A DNA stretch of 64,000 bases from an uncultured Sphingomonadales bacterium (GCA_903821605.1 CAIJLZ010000008.1:120383-184382); one strand, 5' to 3'; positions 1 to 10,313 are shown, numbered from the stretch's first letter. Notes: a model not told the origin generated them from the sequence alone. Translations and numbers: made by a program.

Positions 1-938
1 TGCCGATTGACCCGGCCCATAATGCCAAAGTCGATGGTCGCGATGCGGCCATCCGGCAGCACGAACAAATTGCCCTGATGCAAATCGGCGTGGAAGAAAC
101 CATCGATGATCGCTTGGCGCAGAAAACCGCGCACCAAGGTGGAGGCCAGTTGCTTCAGATCATGGCCAGCGGCAAGCAACGCTTCCCGGTCGCTGATCCG
201 GATGCCGTCGATCCAGTCGAGCGTCATCACCCGGCGGCTGGTGCGGCTCCAATCAATCTGCGGCACGAAGAAACCGGGCTCGGCCTTCATCCCCTCGGCC
301 AGTTCCGACGCCGACGCCGCCTCGCGCCGGAGGTCAAGTTCGCGCATCGTCCATTGCTTGAACGTCGCGATGACCTGACGCGGGCGCAGACGTTGCAATT
401 CGCCACCAATCGCCTCAGCATGGGCCGCCGCCCATTCATAGGTTTCGATTGCCGATGCCATGACATCCTCGACGCCCGGCCGCAGCACCTTGATCGCGAC
501 ATGGCGACCATCGGTGCTGACCGCGCGATGGACCTGCGCAATAGAGGCCGCGCCGACTGCAATCGGATCAATCGATTGGAACATCTCGTCGATTGGCTTG
601 CCTAGCCCGGCTTCAATCGCGGCTCTGATCTGTGCAAATGGTACGGGCGGCAGATTGTCCTGCAACCGCGCAAGATCCGCCGCGGCCTCCACGCCCACAA
701 GATCAGGGCGGGTCGCGAGCGCCTGCCCCAGCTTGATGGCGGCAGGGCCAAGTGACTCAAACGCCTCGGCATAGCGCGGCTGATCGGGCACGCGCGCACC
801 AAAACGCGCGATCCGGGCAATCTGGCGCACGCGGCTTGGCACCAGCACATCGCGCTCAATGCCGCGCAGCGCCCCATGACGGGCCAATGTCCGGCCCCAG
901 CGCAACAGCCGGACAAGGTGCACGACGGCGGTCGTCAT
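1..938 (-). CDS. ubiB: UbiB-family ubiquinone biosynthesis kinase-like protein (partial, C-terminus missing)
   Basis: This is an atypical ABC1/ADCK-type kinase or ATPase that supports ubiquinone synthesis at the inner membrane. Only the first 312 residues are in the window; the family is usually about 500 residues, so the C-terminal membrane helices lie beyond base 1. Visible landmarks are the KxGQ signature (KLGQ, residues 69-72), the alanine-rich loop that replaces the normal kinase P-loop (AVGAASIAQVH, 127-137), the catalytic-loop HADLHQGN (283-290) and DFG (303-305). The ATG start gives the typical N-terminus. It lies 87 bp downstream of the ubiE stop on the same strand, so the two probably form a ubiE-ubiB operon. 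Confidence 0.93.
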   Translation of the reverse strand, partial: MTTAVVHLVRLLRWGRTLARHGALRGIERDVLVPSRVRQIARIARFGARVPDQPRYAEAFESLGPAAIKLGQALATRPDLVGVEAAADLARLQDNLPPVPFAQIRAAIEAGLGKPIDEMFQSIDPIAVGAASIAQVHRAVSTDGRHVAIKVLRPGVEDVMASAIETYEWAAAHAEAIGGELQRLRPRQVIATFKQWTMRELDLRREAASASELAEGMKAEPGFFVPQIDWSRTSRRVMTLDWIDGIRISDREALLAAGHDLKQLASTLVRGFLRQAIIDGFFHADLHQGNLFVLPDGRIATIDFGIMGRVNR

Positions 939-1025
939 GCAGCGACCCTCCCACAGTCATCACCGCTCAAAAACGTGGAGAGCAATGGCGGGCGAGCGAT
1001 GCAGGTAAAAAGCGGGGCGTTCACG

Positions 1026-1769
1026 TCAGATTTTCCAGCCGCTATGAATGGCGACCAGTCCGCCCAAGATCGGTTCGACACGGGTCTGGACGAAACCAGC
1101 CTGCTCGATCATCGCCTTGAAGGTCGGCATGTCGGGAAAACGCCGGATCGACTCAATCAGATAGCGATAGCTATCCTCGTCATCCGCCAATAGCTTGCCA
1201 AGCTTGGGCACCAGCTTGTGCGAATAGCTGTCATACACATCCGAAAAACCCGGCCAAGTGGTGGTCGAGAATTCAAGGCAATAGAACCGCCCGCCCCGCT
1301 TCAATACGCGATGCGCCTCGCCCAGCGCCTGCTGGATGCGGGTCACGTTACGAATGCCGAAGGCGATGGTGTAGGCGTCGAAACTATTATCCGGGAAGGA
1401 CAGTTGCTCGGCATTTTCTACCGCCCAATCAAGGCCGGTGATGCTCTTTTTTGCGGCACGTTCCTTGCCAACATCCAACATCGCCGGGTTGATATCAGAA
1501 ATGGTCACGCTCGCCCCGCGCTTCGCCATGCGGAACGCAATGTCGCCAGTACCGCCCGCCACATCAAGGATGCGCTCGCCCGCGCGCGGGCGCACGAGAT
1601 TAACGAAACGATTCTTCCACAGCCGGTGCATCCCGACCGACATGGCGTCGTTCATCAGGTCATATTTGCGGGCGACGTTGCGAAAAACCTCGCCAACACG
1701 CGCCGCCTTTTCCTCTGCCGGAACGTCTTGATAGCCGAAGGAGGCAAGTTCGGGGGTCGAGTCTGTCAT
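1026..1769 (-). CDS. ubiE: UbiE, demethylmenaquinone/2-polyprenylbenzoquinol C-methyltransferase
   Basis: This SAM-dependent methyltransferase carries out the C-methylation step of ubiquinone (and, where present, menaquinone) synthesis. The 247-residue protein has the Rossmann SAM motif VAGGTGD at 70-76 and the UbiE-type N-terminus (VFRNVARKYDLMNDAMS), followed by the conserved region around FGIRNVT. The frame stays open upstream to 1847, but MTDSTPELASF at 1769 gives the family length, so that start was chosen; the ribosome-binding site is weak. It follows the ftsZ terminator and precedes ubiB, which suggests a quinone operon separate from the division cluster. Confidence 0.93.
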   Translation of the reverse strand: MTDSTPELASFGYQDVPAEEKAARVGEVFRNVARKYDLMNDAMSVGMHRLWKNRFVNLVRPRAGERILDVAGGTGDIAFRMAKRGASVTISDINPAMLDVGKERAAKKSITGLDWAVENAEQLSFPDNSFDAYTIAFGIRNVTRIQQALGEAHRVLKRGGRFYCLEFSTTTWPGFSDVYDSYSHKLVPKLGKLLADDEDSYRYLIESIRRFPDMPTFKAMIEQAGFVQTRVEPILGGLVAIHSGWKI

Positions 1770-1838
1770 GCCGACTGCTCTATCCATTTCGTACCAAGGC
1801 GGCAATCGTGCACTGGGCAGAAGCGGCCAATCCTGCCC

Positions 1839-1881
1839 AAAAAACAATGCCCTCCCCGCCCGGTCTGGGCAGGGAGGGCAT
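1839..1881 (-). terminator. Rho-independent terminator after ftsZ
   Basis: A perfect 10-bp stem (ATGCCCTCCC at 1847-1856 pairing with GGGAGGGCAT at 1872-1881) is followed on the minus strand by a T-run (complement of the A-run 1839-1844). It starts 24 bp past the ftsZ stop codon and should end transcription of the whole dcw cluster. Confidence 0.85.
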
Positions 1882-1904
1882 ATCCGGGAGCGACCCTCGG
1901 GAAA

Positions 1905-3446
1905 TTACTGGTTGTTCTGCTTATTCAGGAAGCGCGGGATATCCAACGGACCCGGTGTTTCCTTGGCCGCCGGCTCTGCCGCGCGCGAAGTGCCGCGCGC
2001 CAAATTCGACATGCGTTCAAACAGCGTGCCACCGCTACGCGGCGCAGGTGCGGCCTGTTCTTCCGGCTCTTCCACGGCACGCTGGGTGCCAAGCCAGCTA
2101 CGGGCTGGCTGGGCCTCTGGTTCCGGGCTTACCATCTGGGTCGCATCAAGCTGCAACTCATCAGCCGGGGCGGGCGCGGGAGCCGGTGCAACAGCGCGCG
2201 GCGCGGGCTGCAACGGCGTATCAAGATCAAGCACCGCCGGATCGGTGAAGGTGATGGCCGGTTCCGGCTGCGGCGCGGCAAAAGCGACCGGGGCAGGTTC
2301 AGCCTCCGGGGCCGGGGCCTCGGCCACCGGTTCCGGCGCGGGGGTCGGCTCTTCGGCCACAGCCGGGGCCGGGGCGGGCTCTGGTTCCGCAACCGGCGCG
2401 GGCTTCACGCCAACCGGGGATTTTTGCGGCTGGGTGAAGGAGAAAACGCGCGCCGGGGCCGGTTCGGCCTTGGTCATGCTCTCTGCCTCAATCCCGGTCG
2501 CCACAACCGAGACGCGAATCTTGCCTTCGAGATCGTTGTTGAACGCCGAACCCCAGATGATGTTCGCATCCGGATCGACCAGTTCCTTGATGTGGTTGGC
2601 GGCCTCGTCGACTTCCATCAGGCGCATATCTTCGCCGCCGGTGATCGAGATGATGACGCCCTTTGCGCCCTTCATCGACACGCCATCGAGCAGCGGGTTG
2701 GCAATCGCCTTTTCCGCCGCCTCAATCGCACGATGGTCGCCACTGGCTTCGCCGGTGCCCATCATCGCCTTGCCCATTTCCTCCATCACGGAGCGAACGT
2801 CGGCAAAATCGAGGTTGATCAGGCCGGGCATGACCATCAGATCGGTGATGCCGCGCACGCCCTGCTGAAGCACCTCATCCGCCATGGTGAACGCTTCTTT
2901 GAAGGTCGTGTTCGGGTTGGCGATCAGGAACAGATTCTGGTTCGGGATGACGATCAGGGTATCGACATGCTTCTGCAGCTCTTCGATCCCGGCTTCTGCC
3001 GACTTCGAGCGGCGCGAGCCTTCGAAGCTGAACGGCTTGGTGACGACACCAACCGTCAATATGCCCATTTCCTTGGCCGCCTTGGCGATGACCGGGGCTG
3101 CGCCCGTGCCGGTGCCGCCGCCCATGCCCGCCGCGATAAAGCACATATGCGCGCCTTCAAGCGCCCGAAGGATTTCTTCCAGCGTTTCCTCGGCCGCCGC
3201 ACGACCAATATCCGGGCGCGAGCCTGCGCCCAAACCCTGGGTAATTTTGAGACCAAGCTGGATGCGACGCTCGGCAGCCGAGGCGTTAAGCGCCTGCGCA
3301 TCGGTGTTGGCGACGATGAAATCGACACCCTGCACATCCGAGGCGATCATGTTCGCAATGGCGTTGCCGCCAGCCCCACCCACGCCGATGACGCTGATGC
3401 GCGGACGCAGCTCCTCGACTTCCGGACGGGTGAAACCAATGGTCAT
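1905..3446 (-). CDS. ftsZ: Cell division protein FtsZ
   Basis: FtsZ is the tubulin-like GTPase that forms the cytokinetic Z-ring. The 513-residue protein shows GVGGAGGNA (21-29), the GTP signature GGGTGTG (109-115) and the T7 loop NLDFADVRS (211-219). A Pro/Ala/Glu-rich linker of about 170 residues (roughly 325-495) follows, like the long linkers of other alphaproteobacterial FtsZs. It ends in the conserved C-terminal peptide [10 protein letters not shown], which binds FtsA and other partners. The start at 3446 is set by AAGGGGAG eight bases upstream; the frame is open to 3503, but the extra residues do not match the family. It is the last gene of the dcw cluster, with a 118-bp gap to ftsA that holds candidate control sites. 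Confidence 0.98.
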   Translation of the reverse strand: MTIGFTRPEVEELRPRISVIGVGGAGGNAIANMIASDVQGVDFIVANTDAQALNASAAERRIQLGLKITQGLGAGSRPDIGRAAAEETLEEILRALEGAHMCFIAAGMGGGTGTGAAPVIAKAAKEMGILTVGVVTKPFSFEGSRRSKSAEAGIEELQKHVDTLIVIPNQNLFLIANPNTTFKEAFTMADEVLQQGVRGITDLMVMPGLINLDFADVRSVMEEMGKAMMGTGEASGDHRAIEAAEKAIANPLLDGVSMKGAKGVIISITGGEDMRLMEVDEAANHIKELVDPDANIIWGSAFNNDLEGKIRVSVVATGIEAESMTKAEPAPARVFSFTQPQKSPVGVKPAPVAEPEPAPAPAVAEEPTPAPEPVAEAPAPEAEPAPVAFAAPQPEPAITFTDPAVLDLDTPLQPAPRAVAPAPAPAPADELQLDATQMVSPEPEAQPARSWLGTQRAVEEPEEQAAPAPRSGGTLFERMSNLARGTSRAAEPAAKETPGPLDIPRFLNKQNNQ

Positions 3447-3495
3447 CGCGAACACTCCCCTTAACCCTGCCCCAACCAGGGCGTCATCCGACAAA

Positions 3496-3511
3496 GTTAA
3501 CACTAACTAAA
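3496..3511. promoter_or_regulatory. Candidate CtrA-like box upstream of ftsZ
   Basis: The plus-strand sequence GTTAACACTAACTAAA has the form GTTAA-N7-TAAA, one base from the full CtrA pattern GTTAA-N7-TTAA. It lies 50-65 bp upstream of the ftsZ start codon, where CtrA acts on ftsZ in Caulobacter. The match is by eye and short, so it is only a candidate. Confidence 0.3.
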
Positions 3512-3552
3512 AGGGGGATGCGAGCGAAAAAACACCACATTTGGACAAAAAC

Positions 3553-3561
3553 TGGGGATAA
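3553..3561. promoter_or_regulatory. Candidate DnaA box in the ftsA-ftsZ gap
   Basis: TGGGGATAA is one base from the complement of the DnaA box TTATCCACA. It sits about 107 bp upstream of the ftsZ start. DnaA is a known activator of ftsZ in Caulobacter. The same variant occurs upstream of mraZ. Confidence 0.25.
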
Positions 3562-3564
3562 TCC

Positions 3565-4836
3565 TCAATATCCGGTTTTGAACGCCTGGATCAGTCGGTT
3601 CAGCCAACCGGTCCCTGTCGGCTGTCGCTCGTTCGACTCCGACCGCGGTTCGAAATCACTTAAATCGCACGGATCGCTCGCCGCGTGGAACACGAGTCCC
3701 GCCAGCGCCGAAAAGGCGGGACCGGCATGGGCTTCGGGCAGGCCAGCCAACCCACGAGGACGGCCAACGCGAACGACGCGCCCCAGCGAGCCCTGCAAAT
3801 AATCGGCCACGCCCTTCAATTCCGCGCCACCGCCGGTCAATACAACCTGGCGCCCCAGCGCTCCAGCGAATCCCAACGCCTTGAGCGCAGCATCAATTTC
3901 GTCGGCCATGACGCGGAGCCGTTCACGGATCACCGCGATCATCTGGGCCTTGGTGATGCGCTGGGCATCACTGCCATCGTCACCGCCACTAACCGGTGCG
4001 ATGTCGAGCATGTCATGATTGTCACGCGGGCTGGTGGTGGCCGACCCGTGGAAACATTTGAGCCGCTCCGCCACTTCGCGCCGCATGCCGAAATGGGACG
4101 CAATATCGTCGGTGATATCCGCTGCCCCCATCGGCAACGAGGTCAATCCCGCCAGCATCCCGCCCGCGAACAGCGAAATATTGGTGACGCCCGCACCCAT
4201 TTCAATGAGCGCGACACCCAGTTCGCGTTCCTCTTCCGATAGACAGGCAAAGCCGGTTGCCACCGGCGAGGCCACAATCGACTTCACACCCAGCATGGCG
4301 CTGCGGACACATTGATCGATGTTGCGCACGGGCGATGCTTCGGCCGAGACGACATGGACATCCACGCCCAGCTTGTCGGCATGTAGACCGATCGGATTTT
4401 TCACGCCTTGCAGGCCATCAAGCGTGTACAGCGTCGGCTGCGCATGCAGCACCATTCGGCCCTGGCCATCGACTTTGAAATTCTGGCCGCCAACGAACAA
4501 CAGCTCGTCAATGTCTTCCTGCTCAATCCGGTGGCCACCCAATTCCACTTCAACCGGCAGAATATCGCTCACCAGCCCACCGGCGGAAAAGCCGACCCAA
4601 ACATCGGTCGCATGTTCGCCGCTGATGCGTTCGGCCTGTTCAACCGCCTCGCGGATCGCCATTTCCGCGACCTGCATGTCCGAAATATAGCCGCGCCGCA
4701 CGCCCTTGCTTTCACGCTGGCCGGTGCCGAGCACGCGCAATTCGCCGTCTGCGTCGCGCTGTGCAATCATCGCGGAGATCTTGGAGCTGCCGATATCCAG
4801 CGCTGTGATGATCTGTTCGCCGCGTCCCTGTGCCAT
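3565..4836 (-). CDS. ftsA: Cell division protein FtsA
   Basis: FtsA is the actin-like membrane tether that links FtsZ to the inner membrane and recruits later divisome proteins. The 423-residue protein begins with the ATPase phosphate-1 region (TALDIGSSKISAM), contains the glycine-rich VVLTGGGAELKG segment, and ends with an amphipathic stretch GWLNRLIQAFK that fits the membrane-targeting helix. The start at 4836 is preceded by AAGGGACG. The same frame stays open far upstream inside ftsQ, but that extension is antisense-like noise and not a fusion. It follows ftsQ after 64 bp. Confidence 0.97.
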   Translation of the reverse strand: MAQGRGEQIITALDIGSSKISAMIAQRDADGELRVLGTGQRESKGVRRGYISDMQVAEMAIREAVEQAERISGEHATDVWVGFSAGGLVSDILPVEVELGGHRIEQEDIDELLFVGGQNFKVDGQGRMVLHAQPTLYTLDGLQGVKNPIGLHADKLGVDVHVVSAEASPVRNIDQCVRSAMLGVKSIVASPVATGFACLSEEERELGVALIEMGAGVTNISLFAGGMLAGLTSLPMGAADITDDIASHFGMRREVAERLKCFHGSATTSPRDNHDMLDIAPVSGGDDGSDAQRITKAQMIAVIRERLRVMADEIDAALKALGFAGALGRQVVLTGGGAELKGVADYLQGSLGRVVRVGRPRGLAGLPEAHAGPAFSALAGLVFHAASDPCDLSDFEPRSESNERQPTGTGWLNRLIQAFKTGY

Positions 4837-4900
4837 GCCTGTCGTCCCTTTACCTTGGCGCTTGTGCCTCTGCCCGTCTCTTCGTCCTGCCGCGCTGTCG

Positions 4901-5833
4901 TCAGGTCGTTTCCTTGGCCACCTCTGGCGGTGGCGGCGGGGGCACGTTCGCCTGTTCGGCCGGCCGGCGTACCACCAACCGGTTCGGGATACGCATGTCG
5001 AACCACGTAAAGCCCTTGCCCAGCATCCGCGCATTGGCATCGATACGGACAAATTTGACGAGCGCGTGCTGCGCCTGATCCAGCCCTTCCGGCAAGGCAA
5101 GCGTTTCACCCGTATGGAAGCGCAAGTCCCAGCGCCGACCGCCAACCCATGTCGCCCCCGCCAATAGCGGCTTGACCGAGGGTACCGCGGCCAGCAGCGC
5201 GGCCAAATCCTGCACCTGCCGGTTGGCATCCGGGCCAATGACCAGCGGCAGATCCGGCATGTTCGCGAGATCGACCGGGGCCAGCACGACGCCCTCGCCA
5301 TCGACCAGACTGAGCTGTTGGTTGTGCTGCCAAATCGCGGTCGGCTGGCGCTCCACAATATCGACCACCAGCGTATCCGGCAGGCGACGCGAGATGCGCG
5401 CATCCTTCACCCAGCCAAATTGCATCAGTTCGGACCGCACCTGCTCCAGATCAACCAATGGCATCGCCATACTCTGCTGATCAAGCGCAACAGCATAGAC
5501 CGGCAGGCGTTCCATCCGTTTGATGCCGACGATTTCGACCCGCTTCACCTGAAAACCGGCGTTACCAATCGCCTCGCCAAATTCTTGCCCCAGCATCTGC
5601 GGCAGTTGCGCCGCGACGGCCCCGGCCCCCAGCAGGCACACCACCGCGCCAAAAAAGACATAGCGCCCGGCGGCGCGCAACTGATCAACCGGGATCGGCG
5701 CATTGGCCAACAGGCGTGCGATCAGGCTCTGCTTGCGCGGCAGGTTGCGGCGCGACTTGGGCGCGGGCTGGCGCTTGCGCACCGCATCCCCGCGCCGGAT
5801 CCGCGTCCGGTCATCGCCGCGCGTCGTGTTCAT
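4901..5833 (-). CDS. ftsQ: Cell division protein FtsQ
   Basis: FtsQ is a bitopic divisome scaffold that, with FtsL and FtsB, controls septal wall synthesis. The 310-residue protein has a basic cytoplasmic N-terminus (residues 1-57, many Arg and Lys), one transmembrane helix (about 58-76), then a POTRA domain (about 95-165, VKRVEIVGIKRM) and the FtsQ beta domain. The C-terminus is proline-rich. Its start overlaps the ddl stop in an ATGA, so the two are translationally coupled. Confidence 0.95.
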   Translation of the reverse strand: MNTTRGDDRTRIRRGDAVRKRQPAPKSRRNLPRKQSLIARLLANAPIPVDQLRAAGRYVFFGAVVCLLGAGAVAAQLPQMLGQEFGEAIGNAGFQVKRVEIVGIKRMERLPVYAVALDQQSMAMPLVDLEQVRSELMQFGWVKDARISRRLPDTLVVDIVERQPTAIWQHNQQLSLVDGEGVVLAPVDLANMPDLPLVIGPDANRQVQDLAALLAAVPSVKPLLAGATWVGGRRWDLRFHTGETLALPEGLDQAQHALVKFVRIDANARMLGKGFTWFDMRIPNRLVVRRPAEQANVPPPPPPEVAKETT

Positions 5834-6756
5834 TGCAGCGCCTCATCAATGATCGCCTGCACCAGTTCGGCATAGCTCATGCCCAGTTGTTTCGCCTGTT
5901 CGGGCACCAGGCTCAAGGGGGTCATGCCCGGCTGGGTGTTGACTTCCAGCAGATAGATGCCGTCCACACCCTGACTGTCATCCCAGCGGAAATCCGAACG
6001 CGACGTACCCTTGCAGCCCAACGCATGATGCGCGGCGAGCGCCATGTCCATCATCGCCCGCGCGACATCATCGGGCACTTGGGCCGGGCAGACATGTTGC
6101 GTCATGCCATCGGTATATTTGGAGTCGAAATCGTAAAATCCGCTCTTGGGCACCAGTTCCGTGACGCACAATGCCCGGCCACCCAGCACGGCAACCGTCA
6201 GTTCGCGCCCCCGGATGAACGGTTCAGCCAGCAATTCGTCAAACTGCTGCCACGGCCCCGCCACATCGCGGCGGATCGGGTTGCCATAGTTGCTTTCGTC
6301 GGTGACAATCGCGACCCCCACCGAAGAGCCCTCGTTGACCGGCTTCAACACATAAGGGCGCGGCAATGGATCGGCGACGTATAGCTCCTCGCTCTTAACG
6401 ACATGGCCGCCCGGCATGCGGATACCATGCGGCACCAGCGCCTGTTTGGTCAGTTGTTTGTCAATCGCGATGACCGATGTGACAAGCCCCGAATGGGTGT
6501 ATTTCAGGCCCATCAGGTCCATCATGCCCTGCACGGTGCCATCTTCACCCGGCGTGCCGTGGAGTGCATTGAACACCACATCGGGCTGCGCCGCGGCGAG
6601 CCGAGCGGCCACATCGCGCCCCATGTCGATGCGCGTCACCTGATGGCCAAGGCTTTCCAGCGCGTTCGCCACACCCTCGCCACTCATCAGCGACACCGGG
6701 CGTTCCGACGACCAGCCCCCCATCAAGACGGCAACATGGAGGCGAGTTACGGGCAC
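5830..6756 (-). CDS. ddl: D-alanine--D-alanine ligase
   Basis: This ATP-grasp enzyme joins two D-alanines to make the dipeptide that MurF adds to the peptidoglycan precursor. It has the N-terminal VAVLMGGWSSERPVS motif, the grasp-loop EGSSVGV, and the metal/ATP site LLEVNTQPGMT near the C-terminus. An ATG at 6762 is only one base from the strong AGGAG (complement of 6764-6768), while a GTG at 6756 sits seven bases away; the GTG is therefore the better start and gives 308 residues, the family length. It lies 82 bp after murB and overlaps ftsQ by 4 bp. Confidence 0.95.
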   Translation of the reverse strand: MPVTRLHVAVLMGGWSSERPVSLMSGEGVANALESLGHQVTRIDMGRDVAARLAAAQPDVVFNALHGTPGEDGTVQGMMDLMGLKYTHSGLVTSVIAIDKQLTKQALVPHGIRMPGGHVVKSEELYVADPLPRPYVLKPVNEGSSVGVAIVTDESNYGNPIRRDVAGPWQQFDELLAEPFIRGRELTVAVLGGRALCVTELVPKSGFYDFDSKYTDGMTQHVCPAQVPDDVARAMMDMALAAHHALGCKGTSRSDFRWDDSQGVDGIYLLEVNTQPGMTPLSLVPEQAKQLGMSYAELVQAIIDEALQ

Positions 6757-6838
6757 GTGCATTCTCCTGAAAACGGGATGGCAAATCGGGCAGCCCAAGG
6801 CGCGCCCGTGCAAAAATTCAAGCGGGCGGCCGGCGGCG

Positions 6839-7738
6839 TCACTTCGTCACCCCGACACGCTGGATTTCCCATTGCAGCTCAATACCGGATTTTTGCTTGA
6901 CCCGACGCCGCACTTCTTCGCCCAGCGCCTCAATATCGGCACTGGTCGCATCGCCAAGGTTAAGCAGGAAGTTGGTATGTTTTTCCGACACCTGCGCCCC
7001 GCCAAGTTGCAGGCCACGACAACCGGCGTCATCAACCAGCGCCCACGCTTTTTCGCCCGGCGGGTTTTTAAAGGTCGAGCCACCGGTCTTCGACCGCAGC
7101 GGCTGTGACGCCTCGCGTTCGGCGGCAATGCGGTCCATCTCGGCACCGATCACGGCAGGATCGCCCGGCACGCCCCGAACCGTCGCCCCCACGACAATCG
7201 CGCCATCCGGCAAAGTCGAATGGCGATAGCTATACCCCAGCGCCGCCAGCGGCAGTTCCACCCGATCACCATGGCGCAGCACCACATCGGCGCTCAGCAA
7301 CACATCCTTGACCTCGCGGCCATAGGCCCCGGCGTTCATCCGCACCGCACCACCGACCGTGCCGGGAATGCCGCGCAAAAATTCGGTTCCGGCAATGCCC
7401 GCATCGCGCGCCGTCGATGACACCAAAATGCCAGACGCCCCGCCGCCGCAACGCAGCGTCACAGGATCAAGCTGTTCAATTTTGGCAAAGGCCTTACCCA
7501 GCCGCACCGTGACGCCGGGCATCCCCCCATCACGCACGATGAGGTTGGAACCAAGCCCCAGCGGCCAAACCGGCACCGCCGGATCAAGCGCGCGCAGAAA
7601 ATCTTGCAAATCCTCGACATCGGCAGGCTCAAACAACCACTCCGCCGGGCCACCGCTCTTGAACCAGATCAGCGGCGCGAGCGGCGCATGCGGGGTCAGC
7701 CTGCCCCGGACCTTGGGCATGGCGCTCGTGGCACTCAT
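6839..7738 (-). CDS. murB: UDP-N-acetylenolpyruvoylglucosamine reductase MurB
   Basis: MurB reduces the enolpyruvyl group to give UDP-MurNAc in the cytoplasm, using FAD and NADPH. The 299-residue protein has the FAD-binding features [14 protein letters not shown] and [18 protein letters not shown], and the substrate loop [11 protein letters not shown], typical of type II MurB. The start at 7738 overlaps the murC stop as ATGA. The reading frame extends to 7807, but the extra N-terminal residues are not family-like. Confidence 0.96.
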   Translation of the reverse strand: MSATSAMPKVRGRLTPHAPLAPLIWFKSGGPAEWLFEPADVEDLQDFLRALDPAVPVWPLGLGSNLIVRDGGMPGVTVRLGKAFAKIEQLDPVTLRCGGGASGILVSSTARDAGIAGTEFLRGIPGTVGGAVRMNAGAYGREVKDVLLSADVVLRHGDRVELPLAALGYSYRHSTLPDGAIVVGATVRGVPGDPAVIGAEMDRIAAEREASQPLRSKTGGSTFKNPPGEKAWALVDDAGCRGLQLGGAQVSEKHTNFLLNLGDATSADIEALGEEVRRRVKQKSGIELQWEIQRVGVTK

Positions 7739-9156
7739 GCGCGCTTCACCGTGATGGCATCGGCAAGCCCGGCTGCCCATTTGGTGATGTCGCCTGCACC
7801 CAGACAAACCACCATATCGTCCGGCTGCAATTCCTTGGCCAATAGTTCGGCCAGCGCGTCGGCGGACTCAATGATGCGCGCCGCATGATGACCACGCCGC
7901 TTTAGGCCCGCCACCAGTGCAGCGGCATCGACATCGTCGATCGGTTGCTCGCCTGCGGCATAGACCGGGGTCACGAACACCTGATCGGCATCGTTGAACG
8001 CCTGCTGGAACTCATCCATCAGGTCACGCAGGCGGGTAAAGCGATGCGGCTGCACCACGGCAATGACACGGTTGCGCGCCCCTTCCCGGGCAGCCGAAAG
8101 CACCGCGCGAATTTCGACCGGGTGATGGCCATAATCGTCGATGACAGTGGCAACGCCGCCCGCCGCAAAGGCCACTTCACCGACCTTGGTGAAACGACGC
8201 TTCACGCCACCGAATTTGGCAAAGCCGCCAACAATCTGGTCATCGGTCATGCCCATTTCCAACGCCACGGCAATCGCGGCCAAGGCGTTCTGGACATTGT
8301 GACGGCCCGGCATCGGCAATTCGACGCCCGTGATCCGGCGGCTGATGCCGTCGCGGTTACGCACCAGCACGTCGAATCGATTGCCACCCGGCACCGGGGT
8401 GACATTCTCGCCGCGCACATCGGCCTGGGCCGCAAAGCCATAAGTCATGATCCGCCGGTCACGAATGCGCGGTAGGATCGCCTGCACTTCCGGGTGATCC
8501 AGGCAGAGCACTGCCACGCCATAAAAGGGTACATTTTCAATGAATTCGACAAAGGCCGACTTAACCTTGTCGAAGCTGCCATAATGATCGAGATGTTCCG
8601 GATCGATATTGGTGACGACCGCAATCGTGCCATCCAACCGCAGGAAGCTGCCGTCGCTTTCGTCGGCCTCGACCACCATCCAGTCGCTCGCGCCAAGGCG
8701 GGCATTGGAGCCATAATGATTGATAATGCCGCCGTTGATCACGGTCGGGTCGATCCCGCCCGCATCAAGCATCGCCGCCACCATCGAGGTGGTCGTCGTC
8801 TTGCCATGCGTCCCGGCGACGGCAACGGTGTTTTTGAGCCGCATCAGTTCCGCGAGCATTTCCGCCCGGCGCACAATCGGAATGCGCTTTTCCAGCGCAA
8901 GTTCAACCTCCGGATTACCGCGCTTGATCGCGGTCGAGGTCACCACCACCACCGCATCGCCAAGATTGGCGGCGTCATGGCCGATCATCACCTTGATGCC
9001 CTTGTCGCGCAGGCCCTGCACGACATAGCCTTCGGCAACGTCCGAGCCCTGCACCTTATAGCCGAGATTGTGCATCACCTCGGCAATGCCGGACATGCCG
9101 ATGCCGCCAATGCCGATGAAATGGATGGTGCCGATATCGGTGGCGACGCCCTTCAT
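7735..9156 (-). CDS. murC: UDP-N-acetylmuramate--L-alanine ligase MurC
   Basis: MurC adds the first amino acid, L-alanine, to UDP-MurNAc with ATP hydrolysis. The 473-residue protein has the N-terminal Rossmann motif [14 protein letters not shown] (13-26), the ATP loop GTHGKTTT (115-122), the central DESDGSF and a C-terminal Mur-ligase domain with DDYGHHP. Its ATG overlaps the murG stop by 4 bp and its stop overlaps murB by 4 bp, so the three genes are coupled. Confidence 0.97.
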   Translation of the reverse strand: MKGVATDIGTIHFIGIGGIGMSGIAEVMHNLGYKVQGSDVAEGYVVQGLRDKGIKVMIGHDAANLGDAVVVVTSTAIKRGNPEVELALEKRIPIVRRAEMLAELMRLKNTVAVAGTHGKTTTTSMVAAMLDAGGIDPTVINGGIINHYGSNARLGASDWMVVEADESDGSFLRLDGTIAVVTNIDPEHLDHYGSFDKVKSAFVEFIENVPFYGVAVLCLDHPEVQAILPRIRDRRIMTYGFAAQADVRGENVTPVPGGNRFDVLVRNRDGISRRITGVELPMPGRHNVQNALAAIAVALEMGMTDDQIVGGFAKFGGVKRRFTKVGEVAFAAGGVATVIDDYGHHPVEIRAVLSAAREGARNRVIAVVQPHRFTRLRDLMDEFQQAFNDADQVFVTPVYAAGEQPIDDVDAAALVAGLKRRGHHAARIIESADALAELLAKELQPDDMVVCLGAGDITKWAAGLADAITVKRA

Positions 9157-10310
9157 GCGCCTGCTCCTGCAAGACGGGTTGCGGTTTCAAACACGCCGAC
9201 CAGTTCCGGCGCATAAGGTTGATCGAGCGATTCCACGAGGTCCGCCAGCGCGCGTGCCGCATCGGGACGGCCAATCGCACGCGACCGGCCTGCGGCGTTC
9301 TGCAATGCTTCGGGATCAAGACCAAGCTTCTGCATCTGTTTGGCCAGTTCAATCGGGGTGAACTTGTCCTGCGGGATCGACCGCCCCCCGCCCGCCTGCG
9401 CCAGTTCGCGCGCATTGGCGGTCTGATGGTCATCGGCTGCGGACGGCAGCGGGATCAGGATCGCCGGCCGCCCGGCACAGGTCAGTTCGGCAATGGTAGA
9501 CGCCCCGGCGCGCGCGACGACAAGATGCGACCAGCCCAATTTTTCGGGCAGGTCTTCCATATAGGTCGCAAGATCTGCCGGAATGCCCAGTTCGGCATAT
9601 TTGGCGCGGACCAGTTCAATGTCCTCTGCCCGGCATTGCTGCGTCACCTGCAAACGGCGGCGGAAGGCGACCGGCAACATCCCCAATCCGTCCGGCACCA
9701 CTTGCGATAGCACCGATGCGCCCTGGCTCCCGCCCGTGACCAGCATGCGGAAAATGCTATCTTCGGTCAGCAGCGGAAACGGCAGTTCCCGCAACGCGAT
9801 GACCTCGTCCCGCACCGGATTGCCGACCAAATAGGCCTTGTCGTAATATTTATCTTTCAAACGCTCAACCCGCGCATGGCTGGTGGCAATGGCATCAACC
9901 CTACCCGCCAACAGGCGGTTGACGCGGCCCAGCACGGCGTTCTGCTCATGGATCACGGTCGGGATATCATGACGGATCGCCGCCCAAAGCGCGGGCAGCG
10001 CCGGATAGCCCCCAAAGCCGATCACAGCAGCCGGGCGGAAGGTTTCGTACAGCCGTTCCGCCATGCGCACGCCCTCGCGGATCGCGGCAAAGGCCTTGGG
10101 CCAACCAAGCGGATTCTTGGTCACGCGCCCGGCGGGCAGGACATGGACCTGTGAATCCTTGAACAACCCCGGAATGCGCGCGCCGCGCTCATCCGTGACC
10201 AGCGCGACATGATGGCCACGCCGCTGCAATTCGCTGGCCAGTGCCTGGGCCGGGGTCATGTGCCCGCCGGTTCCCCCGGCGGCAAGGACGAAATGGCGGC
10301 TTCCGGTCAA
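9153..10310 (-). CDS. murG: MurG, lipid II-forming N-acetylglucosaminyltransferase
   Basis: MurG transfers GlcNAc onto lipid I to make lipid II on the inner face of the membrane. The 385-residue GT-B enzyme has the N-terminal GGTGGH motif (13-18), [25 protein letters not shown] and the donor-binding [11 protein letters not shown]. The best start is a TTG at 10310, three bases past the ftsW stop, with GAGG nine bases upstream; it gives the standard N-terminus [14 protein letters not shown]. This is the only junction in the first part of the cluster without an overlap. Confidence 0.96.
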   Translation of the reverse strand: MTGSRHFVLAAGGTGGHMTPAQALASELQRRGHHVALVTDERGARIPGLFKDSQVHVLPAGRVTKNPLGWPKAFAAIREGVRMAERLYETFRPAAVIGFGGYPALPALWAAIRHDIPTVIHEQNAVLGRVNRLLAGRVDAIATSHARVERLKDKYYDKAYLVGNPVRDEVIALRELPFPLLTEDSIFRMLVTGGSQGASVLSQVVPDGLGMLPVAFRRRLQVTQQCRAEDIELVRAKYAELGIPADLATYMEDLPEKLGWSHLVVARAGASTIAELTCAGRPAILIPLPSAADDHQTANARELAQAGGGRSIPQDKFTPIELAKQMQKLGLDPEALQNAAGRSRAIGRPDAARALADLVESLDQPYAPELVGVFETATRLAGAGA

Positions 10311-10313
10311 GTC

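Noticed and set aside
1218..3464. A 748-codon plus-strand open frame opposite ubiE and ftsZ.
   Set aside because: It runs antisense to two certain genes. Its Arg/Gly/His-rich translation is typical of the opposite strand of G+C-rich coding DNA and shows no domain.
3565..5403. An open frame that would extend ftsA through most of ftsQ.
   Set aside because: FtsA is complete from 4836 at the family length with a ribosome-binding site. The extension is Arg/Trp/Ser-rich out-of-frame translation of ftsQ.
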